DNA of 64,000 bases from positions 434,001 to 498,000 of the forward strand of contig NZ_ONZG01000002.1 of the NCBI RefSeq assembly GCF_900302455.1, read 5' to 3'. The notes beneath the pieces were generated by a model, which saw nothing but the letters and a program-made list of their open reading frames with translations, searched no databases and was not told the DNA's origin. Shown in pieces: positions 26,408 through 34,961 of this stretch; position 1 is the stretch's first letter; every line of letters starts with the position of its first letter. The stretch is from Falsiruegeria mediterranea M17 (lineage in GTDB: Bacteria > Pseudomonadota > Alphaproteobacteria > Rhodobacterales > Rhodobacteraceae). A program made the position numbers and the translations under genes.

Positions 26408-28291
26408 ATGGGTTTGGAGTACTTGATGGATAACGGATGTTTAGACCTTACTAGTAGCGCGTTTCATATTTTGAAAGCAGGCTACGACGCGGATAGGTCA
26501 GACATCGCCGACTTAGTTGAAGATGCCGAGTTTGATGAGGTTTTCGAGCCCCAAAAAATCCAACGCGCACAGCAAAGCCTATTGGCCCCAAATGCTCGGC
26601 TCGAACAAGAAATTTCTTGGCTACCAGAGTTGAGCCAAGCTCAAACGTCCAATGTATTGAGTCTTGTCGCTTCCAGTGATCTTGAAGCGCTTATTGAAAC
26701 ATCAAAGCACGCCCCTGAACTGGCCAAAGCCAACATCCTTGCGCATTTTGCGGGCTCAGGAAACGTCAACGAAAATCTTTTTCATGCTCTGGTGGCCGCT
26801 TGGGATGAGATTGATGAAGCAACCATCCTCATTTTCATTAACGAAAACCGTCAACGCGCAGGATTTCCGCGTGTTGAGCCGGAGCAGTTGCATAATGTGT
26901 TAATGGAGCTTGAAAAGAAGCATGCCAGATCGGCGGCGGTGGGGATTTGGAGCTTGGACCGCCCTGGTGCGGCCATGGACAGGATCGTTGAAGCCGAGCT
27001 GAGAAGGCGCCCTTCGAGCTCGTTCTTGGAGCAGTTTGTTCGCAGTTATGATACGTTAAGTGAACCTGACCTGGTCTGCATAAGCGATGAGATCGACGAG
27101 GTCATATCGGACGCAGAAAATACCGACGCCGATCTAGCAGCGCTTGTAACAAGAGCATCTGACCTTCTGGTTCGTTGGGATGACGTGAATCAGCCGGTTC
27201 AGGTCTATGAACAGCATCAAGGCCATGAAGAAGGGCGATCAAAGCGGATCTACGAAAAATTGAGATCGCTTTGCTTGGACCTTGCCAACAATCGCAGCGA
27301 ATTTACTGAAGCACGTAGGCTTTCTGAGGCTTTGTTGCGGACCTTCCCTGAGCTTGAATCCGTCGCCGAAGTCTTGAAAGGGGATGTGGCGGCACTTGAA
27401 AACTTGGACGAACAACAAAAACTACACGAGGAATACAAGCCGCTTATTGATGCGTGCGAGGCGGCTAAAACAAAGCTGCCGACACCGATTTCCACTGTCC
27501 TCAAGATATTCAAGGATACGGTATCCAAGGGGGAAGATGAACCCATTGCCTTTAACATCCTGCGCGACCTTGCATTGCACATCAACAACGATTGCAATGA
27601 CCCACAGACCGCTTTCAAACTGCTTGACGGGGCTCTGACATTTGCTGGCGCTCGACCGCCTCAGGAACTTAAAAAAACGCTTGAAGAAGAGCGGGCGGTT
27701 TTGCATCGAAATTGGAAAATGAACGAGCTTGAAAAGAATTCGGGCAATTTGACCGCGATGTCGCAAACTGTGGAGGATTTGCTGAAATATGCACGTGGAT
27801 CGGAGCGTGCCGAACTTCAGCAGCTAAAGACCAAACTGGATCGAAAGAGGCTCGGCAAAAAGGTGAAGTGGGGAATTTATGCCTCAATCGCAGCAGCCAT
27901 AGGGTTCTTTGTGATTGCAGATGAGATGGACAGACCATCTAACCGTTCAACCTATCAGCCATCCGCTCCACGTGTCGCGACGCCAACCCCAAAGCCCGCG
28001 CCAGCGACAAGTGCGGCGGTTGAGACTATCCCGCCGGTCGGGCAGGGCCTAACACTCAATCGCTCTCAAATCCGCTACTGTGTTTTTCAGGGGCAACGGC
28101 TTGATATCATCAGAACACTGACCACAACGGACTATCAAATTGACCGTTTCAATGCGCTGATTGGCGACTTCAATTCACGATGTTCAAGTTTTCGATATAG
28201 AAGCGGTGATCTAAGCGCTGCTGAGCGCGAGGCCCGTGAAAATGCCGCTGATTTGCGAGCAGATGCAAGAAGGATCGTTTCTTCATGGTAA
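26408..28291 (+). CDS. Membrane-anchored J-domain-like co-chaperone candidate (gene 1 of Hsp70 cassette)
   Basis: The 627-residue protein has an N-terminal segment like a degenerate J domain: SSAFHILKAGYDADRSDIAD, then QRAQQSLLAPNARLEQEISW. It lacks the HPD tripeptide. A long helical middle follows, then one transmembrane helix near residues 485-503 (GIYASIAAAIGFFVIADEMD) and a proline-rich linker. The C-terminal domain (IRYCVFQGQRLDIIR, DRFNALIGDFNSRCSSFRYR) occurs in other bacterial J-like proteins. The ATG at 26408 is preferred over an upstream TTG because GGAAG precedes it. Lower GC than the phage genes suggests separate acquisition. Role inferred: recruits the Hsp70 at 28666 to the membrane. 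Confidence 0.65.
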   Translation: MGLEYLMDNGCLDLTSSAFHILKAGYDADRSDIADLVEDAEFDEVFEPQKIQRAQQSLLAPNARLEQEISWLPELSQAQTSNVLSLVASSDLEALIETSKHAPELAKANILAHFAGSGNVNENLFHALVAAWDEIDEATILIFINENRQRAGFPRVEPEQLHNVLMELEKKHARSAAVGIWSLDRPGAAMDRIVEAELRRRPSSSFLEQFVRSYDTLSEPDLVCISDEIDEVISDAENTDADLAALVTRASDLLVRWDDVNQPVQVYEQHQGHEEGRSKRIYEKLRSLCLDLANNRSEFTEARRLSEALLRTFPELESVAEVLKGDVAALENLDEQQKLHEEYKPLIDACEAAKTKLPTPISTVLKIFKDTVSKGEDEPIAFNILRDLALHINNDCNDPQTAFKLLDGALTFAGARPPQELKKTLEEERAVLHRNWKMNELEKNSGNLTAMSQTVEDLLKYARGSERAELQQLKTKLDRKRLGKKVKWGIYASIAAAIGFFVIADEMDRPSNRSTYQPSAPRVATPTPKPAPATSAAVETIPPVGQGLTLNRSQIRYCVFQGQRLDIIRTLTTTDYQIDRFNALIGDFNSRCSSFRYRSGDLSAAEREARENAADLRADARRIVSSW

Positions 28292-28662
28292 GCTCACCCC
28301 CTATGTCCATGAACGCTGAAAGTGTTGCGCAGTTGTGCGTTGAGTTTTGGAAATTATCAAACGCAACCAAGAAGGCTATCGAGCGCCTTCCCGAAAGTGA
28401 AAGCCGCCGATTGAAGGGCCAGTTGAACTTCTCAGATCGCCAGTTGGCTATGCTTGTCGATCAGCTCGGTTTAAAGCTGATCGATTTCGAAACGGAGGGG
28501 TTCCATGCTGGATTGGCCACTTCCGCCGATAATGCCGGAGACTATCCCGATGAAACTGATCTCTTCGTCTCAAAAACACTGGAGCCGACCGTAATGGCGG
28601 ATATGAAAGTAATAAGGCTAGGACGCGTTCTCGTTGAGCCAGCCAATGGTGAAAAGGAATAA
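28285..28662 (+). CDS. Small GrpE-like or adaptor protein (gene 2 of Hsp70 cassette)
   Basis: The 125-residue acidic protein starts at an ATG overlapping the previous stop (ATGGTAA) and ends three bases before the Hsp70 start. Its N-terminal half is helical (LCVEFWKLSNATKKAIERLP). Its C-terminal half ends SKTLEPTVMADMKVIRLGRV, recalling the beta-domain end of GrpE-type exchange factors. That likeness is weak; a regulator or adaptor is equally possible. Confidence 0.55.
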   Translation: MVSSPPMSMNAESVAQLCVEFWKLSNATKKAIERLPESESRRLKGQLNFSDRQLAMLVDQLGLKLIDFETEGFHAGLATSADNAGDYPDETDLFVSKTLEPTVMADMKVIRLGRVLVEPANGEKE

Positions 28663-28665
28663 GAA

Positions 28666-31182
28666 TTGTATCTTGGTATTGATCTCGGAACTTCGAACTC
28701 AGCAGTCGTCGGCCATATCGATGGTGCGACGCGTCTCTTCAAGACATCGGACGGCACGGATGTGTTGCCCAGTGTTATCTATCTGGACAAGCGCGGGCAC
28801 AGGTTCATCGGGAAATCGGCCTATGACCGCTTGCTTTCAGCTCCGCAGAATGTCGCCCAAGGCTTCAAGCGCTCGATGGGGACCAAGAATCCGATCTCCT
28901 TTGCTGGGCAAACTTGGACGCCGGTCGAGTGTAGTGCCGAAATAATCAAAGCGCTGGTTGGTCAAGCGATGACCGAGGCTGGCAACCAGGAAGTTGAGGG
29001 CGTGGTTATCACGACCCCCGCCGCATTTAACCAAATGCAGAGCGAGGACACGATTGCCGCCGCGCGATTGGCCGGTTTGGAGAAAGTAAGCCTGTTGCAG
29101 GAACCAGTTGCCGCTGCTTTGGCCGCAATCGCACACAGCAAACAAAAGGACGGTGTTTTCTTGGTCTACGATCTCGGAGGCGGGACGTTTGACTTGGCAT
29201 TGGTTATGAGCACCGCGGGCGTGGTCAACGTGATCGCTCATGAGGGCATAAACATGCTTGGTGGTCGTGACTTTGACAGAATCATTTTCGACAGCATTGT
29301 GCGGCCTTGGCTCTCACAGACCTTCAACCTTCCAGCGGATTTTCAGCGCAACGAAAAGTACAAACACCTGTCGGACGTCTGCCGCCATGCCGCAGAAAAA
29401 GCGAAGATCCAGCTTTCGGCGTCTTCGACGGCTTCGATTTTCGCGACCGAAGACGAAGTACGCGCGCCTGATGAGGACGGTGAGGAAATCTATATTTCAA
29501 TCGATTTGACGAGAGAACAGATGACCCACTTGATCAAGGACCGGATTGATGACTCGATTGCTCTTTGCCGCAAGATCATCACGGCCAACGGTTTTAAGAA
29601 TGACGATATCTCAAAAATCGTCCCGATTGGCGGCCCTTCAAAGATGCCTATCATCCGCGATATGTTGGAGGCAGGCCTCGCCATAGAGGTGGAAACAGGT
29701 CTTGACCCGATGACCGCTGTAGCCACCGGCGCTGCAATTTTCGCTGAAAGCCGGGAATGGACCGGTGAAAACTCTACGCAGAAAAGCGGTAAACAAAAAG
29801 AAGCGGTCACTGGTAGTGTCTCTTTGGCTCTGGCTTTCAGTTCACGCGTCGCTAGCGAAACGACCAAGGTTCGGCTGAAACCAGCGTCAGACATGCCAAC
29901 TGGTCATGAGGTGGAAATCCTTGATGAAGAAGGGTCTTCGACTGGTAGGATTCCAATTGATGGGCCGCTCAGTATCAACGTGAATGTTCGCAAGAACGGC
30001 GAAAACCGTTTCAAAGTGACCGTGTTCGACCAACAGGGCAAGACCGTCGAGGATGCGTCACGCGAAATCATCATCACCCGAGCGGAAGCAAGTGCTGCAA
30101 GTGTCCCGATGACCTACACTCTGGCGGTCAAAATTCAGCATGGCTTTGTCGGATATGAGCGGAACAAATTGGAGGTTCTTGTCAAGAAGGGGACGGCGTT
30201 GCCTGCTCAGGGTAAGCAAACCTTCCGAACTGGTAAGACACTCGTCGGAGGTGAAGATGACTTCATCGCAGTCGAATTTTATGAGATGGCAGATGACATC
30301 GACACCCCAGAACACAATCTGCATATTGGTAATTTTCGCCTGAACAGTCGAGATGAATTGGAGCGCGGTGAACGGATCAATCGAGGTGATGATTTTGTCA
30401 TCGATTGGAAAATGAGCGACAATGGTACGCTCAGCTTTTCGGTCGAACTGCCCTCATTGGGGCGTGTAATCGATGCTACCAACCTTTACCGATCCGAAGA
30501 TGGCGGCATCAACTATGACGGCCAGCGCGGGGCAGAGGTTGCCACAACTATGCTCGCCCGCGTTGAGAGTGATTTAGACGAGCTCGAAGCGACGCTCGAT
30601 GAAGATGTCGACCCAAGTGGCGATATTCGAACACGGATTGAACGCCAGCACTCGGCGCTTTCTACTTCTGTCGATGCAGACACGCATCGCTCGGTAGCCG
30701 AAGAAGCGCGTAAACTTCGACAAGAGGTGGCGTTGCTGAAGATGTCACCTGAGAACGAAGAGCGAGTGCTGGACGACGAAGTCGCAAAGGCTGAAACCTC
30801 ATTCGACGAATTGCGGGACATTGCCCAGCCGGTAGATACTGAGCGGCACGACAAGCTTTTGGTGACGACCCGTCGTTCGATTCGGGAAAAGAACTATGAT
30901 GCCGCGCGCAGGTCACTTGATGAGATGCAAGGCATTCGCATGAAGGTGCTCGCTGAAAGCCCTGATTTCTTGATCGAAATCTTCCGGCGCTTGGCAGAAG
31001 AGCATCACTTGGCAGTCGATGAAGCGCTTCATGCGCAATTGGTTGAAGCAGGTGTCGAGGCCGCAAAATCAGGCGACGTGGAAAGGCTACGGATGATCAT
31101 AGGGCAGATGTTTGGTAATAGGGTCTCTACCGGAGCTGATGCGACTGAAATCGTAGAGCTTGCCCATCTCTTGGGGTCCTAA
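28666..31182 (+). CDS. Hsp70-family chaperone with C-terminal extension (gene 3 of cassette)
   Basis: The 838-residue protein has the full Hsp70 ATPase set: YLGIDLGTSNSAVVG (phosphate 1), EGVVITTPAAFNQMQ, LLQEPVAAALAA, FLVYDLGGGTFDLALV (phosphate 2) and ISKIVPIGGPSKMPIIRDML (adenosine). A substrate-binding region follows, then about 230 helical residues (from LARVESDLDELEATL) replacing the DnaK lid. DnaK is about 640 residues, so this is a divergent paralogue, not the housekeeping chaperone. The start appears to be TTG at 28666. It is tightly coupled to the two genes above it. Confidence 0.9.
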   Translation: MYLGIDLGTSNSAVVGHIDGATRLFKTSDGTDVLPSVIYLDKRGHRFIGKSAYDRLLSAPQNVAQGFKRSMGTKNPISFAGQTWTPVECSAEIIKALVGQAMTEAGNQEVEGVVITTPAAFNQMQSEDTIAAARLAGLEKVSLLQEPVAAALAAIAHSKQKDGVFLVYDLGGGTFDLALVMSTAGVVNVIAHEGINMLGGRDFDRIIFDSIVRPWLSQTFNLPADFQRNEKYKHLSDVCRHAAEKAKIQLSASSTASIFATEDEVRAPDEDGEEIYISIDLTREQMTHLIKDRIDDSIALCRKIITANGFKNDDISKIVPIGGPSKMPIIRDMLEAGLAIEVETGLDPMTAVATGAAIFAESREWTGENSTQKSGKQKEAVTGSVSLALAFSSRVASETTKVRLKPASDMPTGHEVEILDEEGSSTGRIPIDGPLSINVNVRKNGENRFKVTVFDQQGKTVEDASREIIITRAEASAASVPMTYTLAVKIQHGFVGYERNKLEVLVKKGTALPAQGKQTFRTGKTLVGGEDDFIAVEFYEMADDIDTPEHNLHIGNFRLNSRDELERGERINRGDDFVIDWKMSDNGTLSFSVELPSLGRVIDATNLYRSEDGGINYDGQRGAEVATTMLARVESDLDELEATLDEDVDPSGDIRTRIERQHSALSTSVDADTHRSVAEEARKLRQEVALLKMSPENEERVLDDEVAKAETSFDELRDIAQPVDTERHDKLLVTTRRSIREKNYDAARRSLDEMQGIRMKVLAESPDFLIEIFRRLAEEHHLAVDEALHAQLVEAGVEAAKSGDVERLRMIIGQMFGNRVSTGADATEIVELAHLLGS

Positions 31183-31430
31183 AATTGCGTGGTTCAAATT
31201 TAATATTGCGGCCTCACCGAACTTCCGCTTCGACGAGCCGCACCGCAGCATGATAGAAGGCCTGTTAATGTCCGGTTTGGGCCGTTCGGGCGACTTTGCA
31301 AAGATCGCTTTCTGCGCATCTCCACCGTTCGTTGGTGTTGCGCCCAACGGGAGCGGCGACAACTCAGCTGCCCCGCCCCCCAAGCCACCACGAAACAAGG
31401 TGATGCAACTTAAAGACTCCACCGGATTGG
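31183..31430. other. Gap after the Hsp70 cassette
   Basis: Convergent spacer between the cassette and the leftward replication operon. I see no gene and no clear terminator. Confidence 0.4.
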
Positions 31431-32105
31431 TTATTCGAGGTCGTTTCCCCACGGACGCAGAGCAGGTAAAGTTTCCGTCACGATAAACACAGTTAGATTA
31501 CCCAGTATCTGAAAAGTGTTACGCAGCTCCATCAAAGCCAATCGCCATGCCAGATATTCCCGGCGACAGGCCGCAATCTCACGCGCTGTATTGGTAAAGG
31601 TGACCGGGCACCAATACCCCCAATCCTTGCCCTTAACGGAATCGGCTGGCCAACGACCACCGAGGTCGCGACAAAATTCACGGTGCGCAAACCGCCCATG
31701 CTTGGACTGCCGCCAATCCAACGGCTCACAACGCGGCTCGGCGTCGCGACGCCAATCGGGGCACTGACCAGCCCGCGCCAGCTCGGCAATCCGGATAGCC
31801 ATCCGCCGACCGCCAACGCCCTCAGGCAAGACCGCCAACGCCGAGGCAACAAGCTCGGCATCATGGTGAGGGTCTGAATGACCGCCGCCGTCAACACGAC
31901 ACCCCAACCGGGCCCGCTCGATCATGATCCATTCCATACCGATACCAGGGCGCGCGCCGGTTTCGCGCTCGATCTCATCGAAGTCGAGGCTGGCCAGCTC
32001 CCGCTGAAACGCCCACTCGATCAACCCACGGATACTGACCTGTTGTTTGACACCGCGCTGCACCAACGAGGCCGAAGCGAGCCCAACACTCATATGCCTG
32101 CTCAC
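31431..32105 (-). CDS. Conserved prophage protein of unknown function
   Basis: The 224-residue protein contains QVSIRGLIEWAFQRELASLD, SDPHHDAELVASALAVLPEG and GYWCPVTFTNTAREIAACRR. I recognise this pattern from hypothetical proteins of Rhodobacteraceae prophages, with no known function. It is the last gene of the leftward early operon, in the place where late regulators (Q-like) sit, but no DNA-binding motif is visible. Start overlaps the previous stop (ATGA). Confidence 0.7.
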   Translation of the reverse strand: MSRHMSVGLASASLVQRGVKQQVSIRGLIEWAFQRELASLDFDEIERETGARPGIGMEWIMIERARLGCRVDGGGHSDPHHDAELVASALAVLPEGVGGRRMAIRIAELARAGQCPDWRRDAEPRCEPLDWRQSKHGRFAHREFCRDLGGRWPADSVKGKDWGYWCPVTFTNTAREIAACRREYLAWRLALMELRNTFQILGNLTVFIVTETLPALRPWGNDLE

Positions 32106-32695
32106 GCTGCTTTCTCCCCAGCCTTGCCCTTAGCTGCAATCTGACAGCAAGTGTCGATCTGGGCTTTGCGGTTCGCCAGGAAGCGGCGGTCGGCCGGCGA
32201 AATCTCCTGATCTCTGTTTTCTCGCAACAACAGATCCTCAAATCGCACATAGGCGGGCCGCGCCTGGTTGCGCAACTTCTCAAGGGTAAGCGACTGTGGC
32301 CACTTTCCCGGGTTGGCACGAACGTAGGCCAACAACTCAGGCGCAAATCCATGCTTGAACGCTTCGTCACCCGCAGGCGAGGCCATCACCCGTCGCGCAA
32401 ATGGTCCCGCATCCGTCTTGTCAGGTGGTCGGATGGTCTTCGCCGCTGCCAGCATATGAGCCGCAATTGGAAACCGATCCCGATTTGGCCCGCCCGGGTT
32501 CTTCAAGGCCCAAGCCTTCAACACAGCCAATTCCGCCTCACTCATACGGGCCAACATCTGCGCCAGGGTTCGCAGCATCGTTTCAAACGCCGCCTTTGTC
32601 AGCGTCGTTGGCCGCGCCAACCCCAACGCCAACAGCGGCTCGATCAGATGTTCCCGAACCCGCTTTTCGCCTTCTGCCTGCTCTTTGTCATCCAT
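32102..32695 (-). CDS. Conserved prophage protein of unknown function
   Basis: The 197-residue helical protein has FETMLRTLAQMLARMSEAEL, FPIAAHMLAAAKTIRPPD and FLANRKAQIDTCCQIAAKGK. It lies directly downstream of the phased repeat array and before the 224-residue gene. A replication-accessory role is plausible by position only. Confidence 0.65.
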   Translation of the reverse strand: MDDKEQAEGEKRVREHLIEPLLALGLARPTTLTKAAFETMLRTLAQMLARMSEAELAVLKAWALKNPGGPNRDRFPIAAHMLAAAKTIRPPDKTDAGPFARRVMASPAGDEAFKHGFAPELLAYVRANPGKWPQSLTLEKLRNQARPAYVRFEDLLLRENRDQEISPADRRFLANRKAQIDTCCQIAAKGKAGEKAA

Positions 32696-32810
32696 CGCCC
32701 TGTCCTTTTCTCAGCAATTCCGACTTATCCACACCCACTCCGCCTGATTTGGAGCGCGACCTTGCCTGTCATTTCATTTCATCTTCTTTCGTTTCCTCTC
32801 TTATGTCTGG

Positions 32811-32861
32811 AACTGTTCCATTCTGTGCGGAACTGTTCTGAACTGTTCCATTCTGTTCCAT
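32811..32861 (-). repeat. Five CTGTTCC-like motifs at exact 10-bp spacing
   Basis: On the given strand CTGTTCC-type words start at 32813, 32823, 32833, 32843 and 32853 (CTGTTCC, CTGTGCG, CTGTTCT, CTGTTCC, CTGTTCC). The period equals one helical turn, so bound proteins would line up on one face. The array lies in a 195-bp gene-free gap beside the replication-type genes, fitting an origin iteron set or an operator array. Confidence 0.65.
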
Positions 32862-32890
32862 CTACAAACGCAGCAGATTTCCCTTTGAAA

Positions 32891-33541
32891 TCAGATGCCC
32901 CCGCGACGTCCGCCCAAAACACCCTCGGCAGAGGCCGCTTTCAGAGCGCGCTTGATCGAATGCTCGAACTGCGGCAGACGACGCTGGCCGTTGTGGTTCT
33001 CGATCAACCACTGGTCCAACCAGGCAACAGCCCGGTCATCTGCGCAAAGCCCATCACTGCAGCCAACGGCCTTGAGTGAGGCCTTGAGACGCGTCCGACG
33101 CGCCCAGACGGCCTTGTCTTCGTTGCTGGCCTTGTGCTCCAGATGACCGCGCAGCGCGGCCTCCATCACCTCTTGCACCACGGGGTGCGCCAGGCGCACC
33201 TCCCCGTTATCACAACGCACCTTGTGCCAGTTGTAGAGGGGGTTGAACGACCGCTCGACCAACCCCATCCAGCGCTCCAATGGAAGCCCCAAGAGAAACG
33301 CCAAGTCATCGTGCTCAATCGGCAAAGTGCCCAACGGTGCCTCGCCGTGCGACTTGAAAAACAGCTCCATGCCAAAGAACCCAACCTCGGGATCTCGATA
33401 AGCCCTCTTGCGAAATCCACTGCGGTCGAACCGGTTCACATTGAACTGCAGGAAATAGTGCGAATCCAACCGCGCGGTGGACGGGATGGGATATTCCGGA
33501 AGGTCATCGACATCGACGGGCGACACAGCAACCAGGCTCAT
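32891..33541 (-). CDS. DUF1376-like replication protein candidate
   Basis: The 216-residue protein resembles phage replication initiators of the DUF1376 kind: YFLQFNVNRFDRSGFRKRAY followed by HDDLAFLLGLPLERW, a winged-helix-like start. The C-terminus is basic (LPQFEHSIKRALKAA). It is translationally coupled to the DnaA-domain protein and adjoins the phased repeats, which it may bind. Family assignment is moderate. Confidence 0.6.
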   Translation of the reverse strand: MSLVAVSPVDVDDLPEYPIPSTARLDSHYFLQFNVNRFDRSGFRKRAYRDPEVGFFGMELFFKSHGEAPLGTLPIEHDDLAFLLGLPLERWMGLVERSFNPLYNWHKVRCDNGEVRLAHPVVQEVMEAALRGHLEHKASNEDKAVWARRTRLKASLKAVGCSDGLCADDRAVAWLDQWLIENHNGQRRLPQFEHSIKRALKAASAEGVLGGRRGGI

Positions 33542-33951
33542 ACTCCGATCCCCCGCTGCAAGCGCCCGCGACGACTGGCAAACGGCTTGCCGTGCGCGTG
33601 ATTGTGACGAACAAATGCAGGGCCATCCCGGCAGACCTTTTCACGCAGCGCATTCACCTGCCGGCGGATTTCTTCATCCGCAGCCGCCTTTTCCTCGACC
33701 CTCTCGACACCGCGTTTGACCGTGGTGTGATCGCGGCCACCGAACAAGCGCCCGATGGCAGGCAAGCTCATCTTGGTATGCGCCCGCACCAGCCAATAGG
33801 CCACCTGACGCGGCCAACTGATATGGGCCGTCCGAAGCGGTCCTGACAAATCCTCGCGCGTCACCCTGAAATGAGCACACACAACCGTCAGGATCTCGTC
33901 AGCGCTCACCTGAGGCGGGTTCGCCCCCTGTATCTGGTCAGCTTCGCTCAT
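33538..33951 (-). CDS. DnaA C-terminal (domain IV) protein without ATPase
   Basis: The 137-residue product carries the DnaA DNA-binding domain: ILTVVCAHFRVTREDLSG, then WLVRAHTKMSLPAIGRLFGG and the signature GGRDHTTVKRGVERV. The AAA+ domain of DnaA is absent. The start at 33951 (MSEADQ) is chosen because it gives a short overlap with the gene before it; the frame remains open further upstream. The protein could bind DnaA boxes and redirect or compete with host DnaA. Confidence 0.85.
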   Translation of the reverse strand: MSEADQIQGANPPQVSADEILTVVCAHFRVTREDLSGPLRTAHISWPRQVAYWLVRAHTKMSLPAIGRLFGGRDHTTVKRGVERVEEKAAADEEIRRQVNALREKVCRDGPAFVRHNHAHGKPFASRRGRLQRGIGV

Positions 33952-34150
33952 TCTGAACCCCCTCGATATGATCAGCCATCGCCCGCAACTGCGCAGGCAA
34001 GTCATCCGGCACCGGCCCCGAGGCCAGCGGGCCGCGATCCTTGGGCCGTTGCGCCTGCGGAAACGACAATCCAAACCAAACCCCATCCTGTTCGGTGGAC
34101 CGGAACGTCAGCTCGAAATGCGCCAGGGGAAGGGACGTCACATCAGCCAT
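33938..34150 (-). CDS. Small hypothetical early phage protein
   Basis: The 70-residue protein includes FELTFRSTEQDGVWFGLSFP and LPAQLRAMADHIEGVQNE. It overlaps both neighbours by a few bases within the early operon, supporting expression. No family recognised. Confidence 0.6.
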   Translation of the reverse strand: MADVTSLPLAHFELTFRSTEQDGVWFGLSFPQAQRPKDRGPLASGPVPDDLPAQLRAMADHIEGVQNERS

Positions 34151-34316
34151 GCGCCACCCCCGCCCCGCGCGGCACGGGAACCGGATCTATCGGCTCAAAG
34201 CGCCAACGTTCCTCGATTCCCAAAAAGCCCGCGTAATCAACGATCAGCTCATATCCGTCCGGAGCAGGCGCAGGGCGCACATAGAACTTGGGATAGATCC
34301 AACCGCGACCGATCAT
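34143..34316 (-). CDS. Small hypothetical early phage protein
   Basis: Starting at the ATG at 34316, which overlaps the previous stop as ATGA, the product has 57 residues (MIGRGWIYPKFYVRPAPAPD onward). The longer frame from 34379 would overlap its neighbour without need. No family recognised. Confidence 0.6.
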   Translation of the reverse strand: MIGRGWIYPKFYVRPAPAPDGYELIVDYAGFLGIEERWRFEPIDPVPVPRGAGVAHG

Positions 34317-34801
34317 CCGGCCCTCCGGATCTGCCAAACCGGCACGTTGCTTTGCAGGGCCCAACACACGTCCGCCCAAACCTCGCGCGACAAGCGCCAG
34401 CCCGGCATGGGTGGCACCACCACCGCACCCGCCGCAAACAAAAACGGGCGGGAAAACTCCGCCCAGAACGCACCGTCCAATGGGCGCAATTCATTCTCCA
34501 TGTCCGCCGTCAGCATCTGACACCGCATCGCCGCGGGACAGGCCGCCGGAACATTCAACACGGCTAGCAACTTCACCCACCGCGCGGCGCGCACCTCAAA
34601 ATCCAGCACCGCCAAACGGTCGAATTGGTCAAGATCGTCGCGATTGCTGCGCGCAAAGGGACAGCTCAGATAGACCAACTGGCCTTTCAGATGGTGCGCA
34701 GCGGCAGCCGTGGACGCGTCCAATCGGGCCGAGATCTGGCCGCGCTTCACAGCGCGTTCCAAGGCAGGCCAGTCAGGGGCTCGAGGAAGGTCAACCGACA
34801 T
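34313..34801 (-). CDS. DUF1937-like / deoxyribosyltransferase-fold protein
   Basis: The 162-residue protein contains GQLVYLSCPFARSNRDDL with a later PMPGWRLSREVWADV. The YLxCPFA opening is typical of the DUF1937 group, related to nucleoside 2-deoxyribosyltransferase-like folds. Phage copies may alter nucleotides. It overlaps the small HTH gene upstream. Confidence 0.55.
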   Translation of the reverse strand: MSVDLPRAPDWPALERAVKRGQISARLDASTAAAAHHLKGQLVYLSCPFARSNRDDLDQFDRLAVLDFEVRAARWVKLLAVLNVPAACPAAMRCQMLTADMENELRPLDGAFWAEFSRPFLFAAGAVVVPPMPGWRLSREVWADVCWALQSNVPVWQIRRAG

Positions 34802-34961
34802 GCCGAGCCTCCTTTTCTTGATCCTGGCGGATCTTTCCGAAAAGCTTGGTCAACAGACCTCGGCTGCAACCGAAACGCTCACAAATCTGGGCCTGTGTCA
34901 GGCCTTCGTCCTTGGCTTTCAGGATCCGCAGATCTCGGGTGTAGCGCTCACGCTGGGTCAT
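34791..34961 (-). CDS. Small helix-turn-helix protein
   Basis: A 56-residue frame begins MTQRERYTRDLRILKAKDEG and continues LTQAQICERFGCSRGLLTKLFGKI, a clear helix-turn-helix. ATGA overlap with the Cro-like gene and overlap with the next gene place it firmly in the operon. It probably regulates early phage transcription. Confidence 0.7.
   Translation of the reverse strand: MTQRERYTRDLRILKAKDEGLTQAQICERFGCSRGLLTKLFGKIRQDQEKEARHVG

Noticed and set aside
28666-31182. Housekeeping DnaK
   Set aside because: It is about 200 residues longer than DnaK with a different C-terminus, lies inside a prophage, and is not next to dnaJ or grpE of the usual kind.
31160-31486. Small gene after the Hsp70
   Set aside because: It overlaps the Hsp70 end and the opposite-strand gene, has no ribosome site and no recognisable domain.
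32811-32861. Repeat array as a CRISPR
   Set aside because: The unit is 10 bases without spacers, so it is a protein-binding array, not a CRISPR. No cas genes occur in the window.
33592-34567. Rightward frames opposite the early operon
   Set aside because: They are shadows of tightly overlapping leftward genes, including the well-supported DnaA-domain gene.
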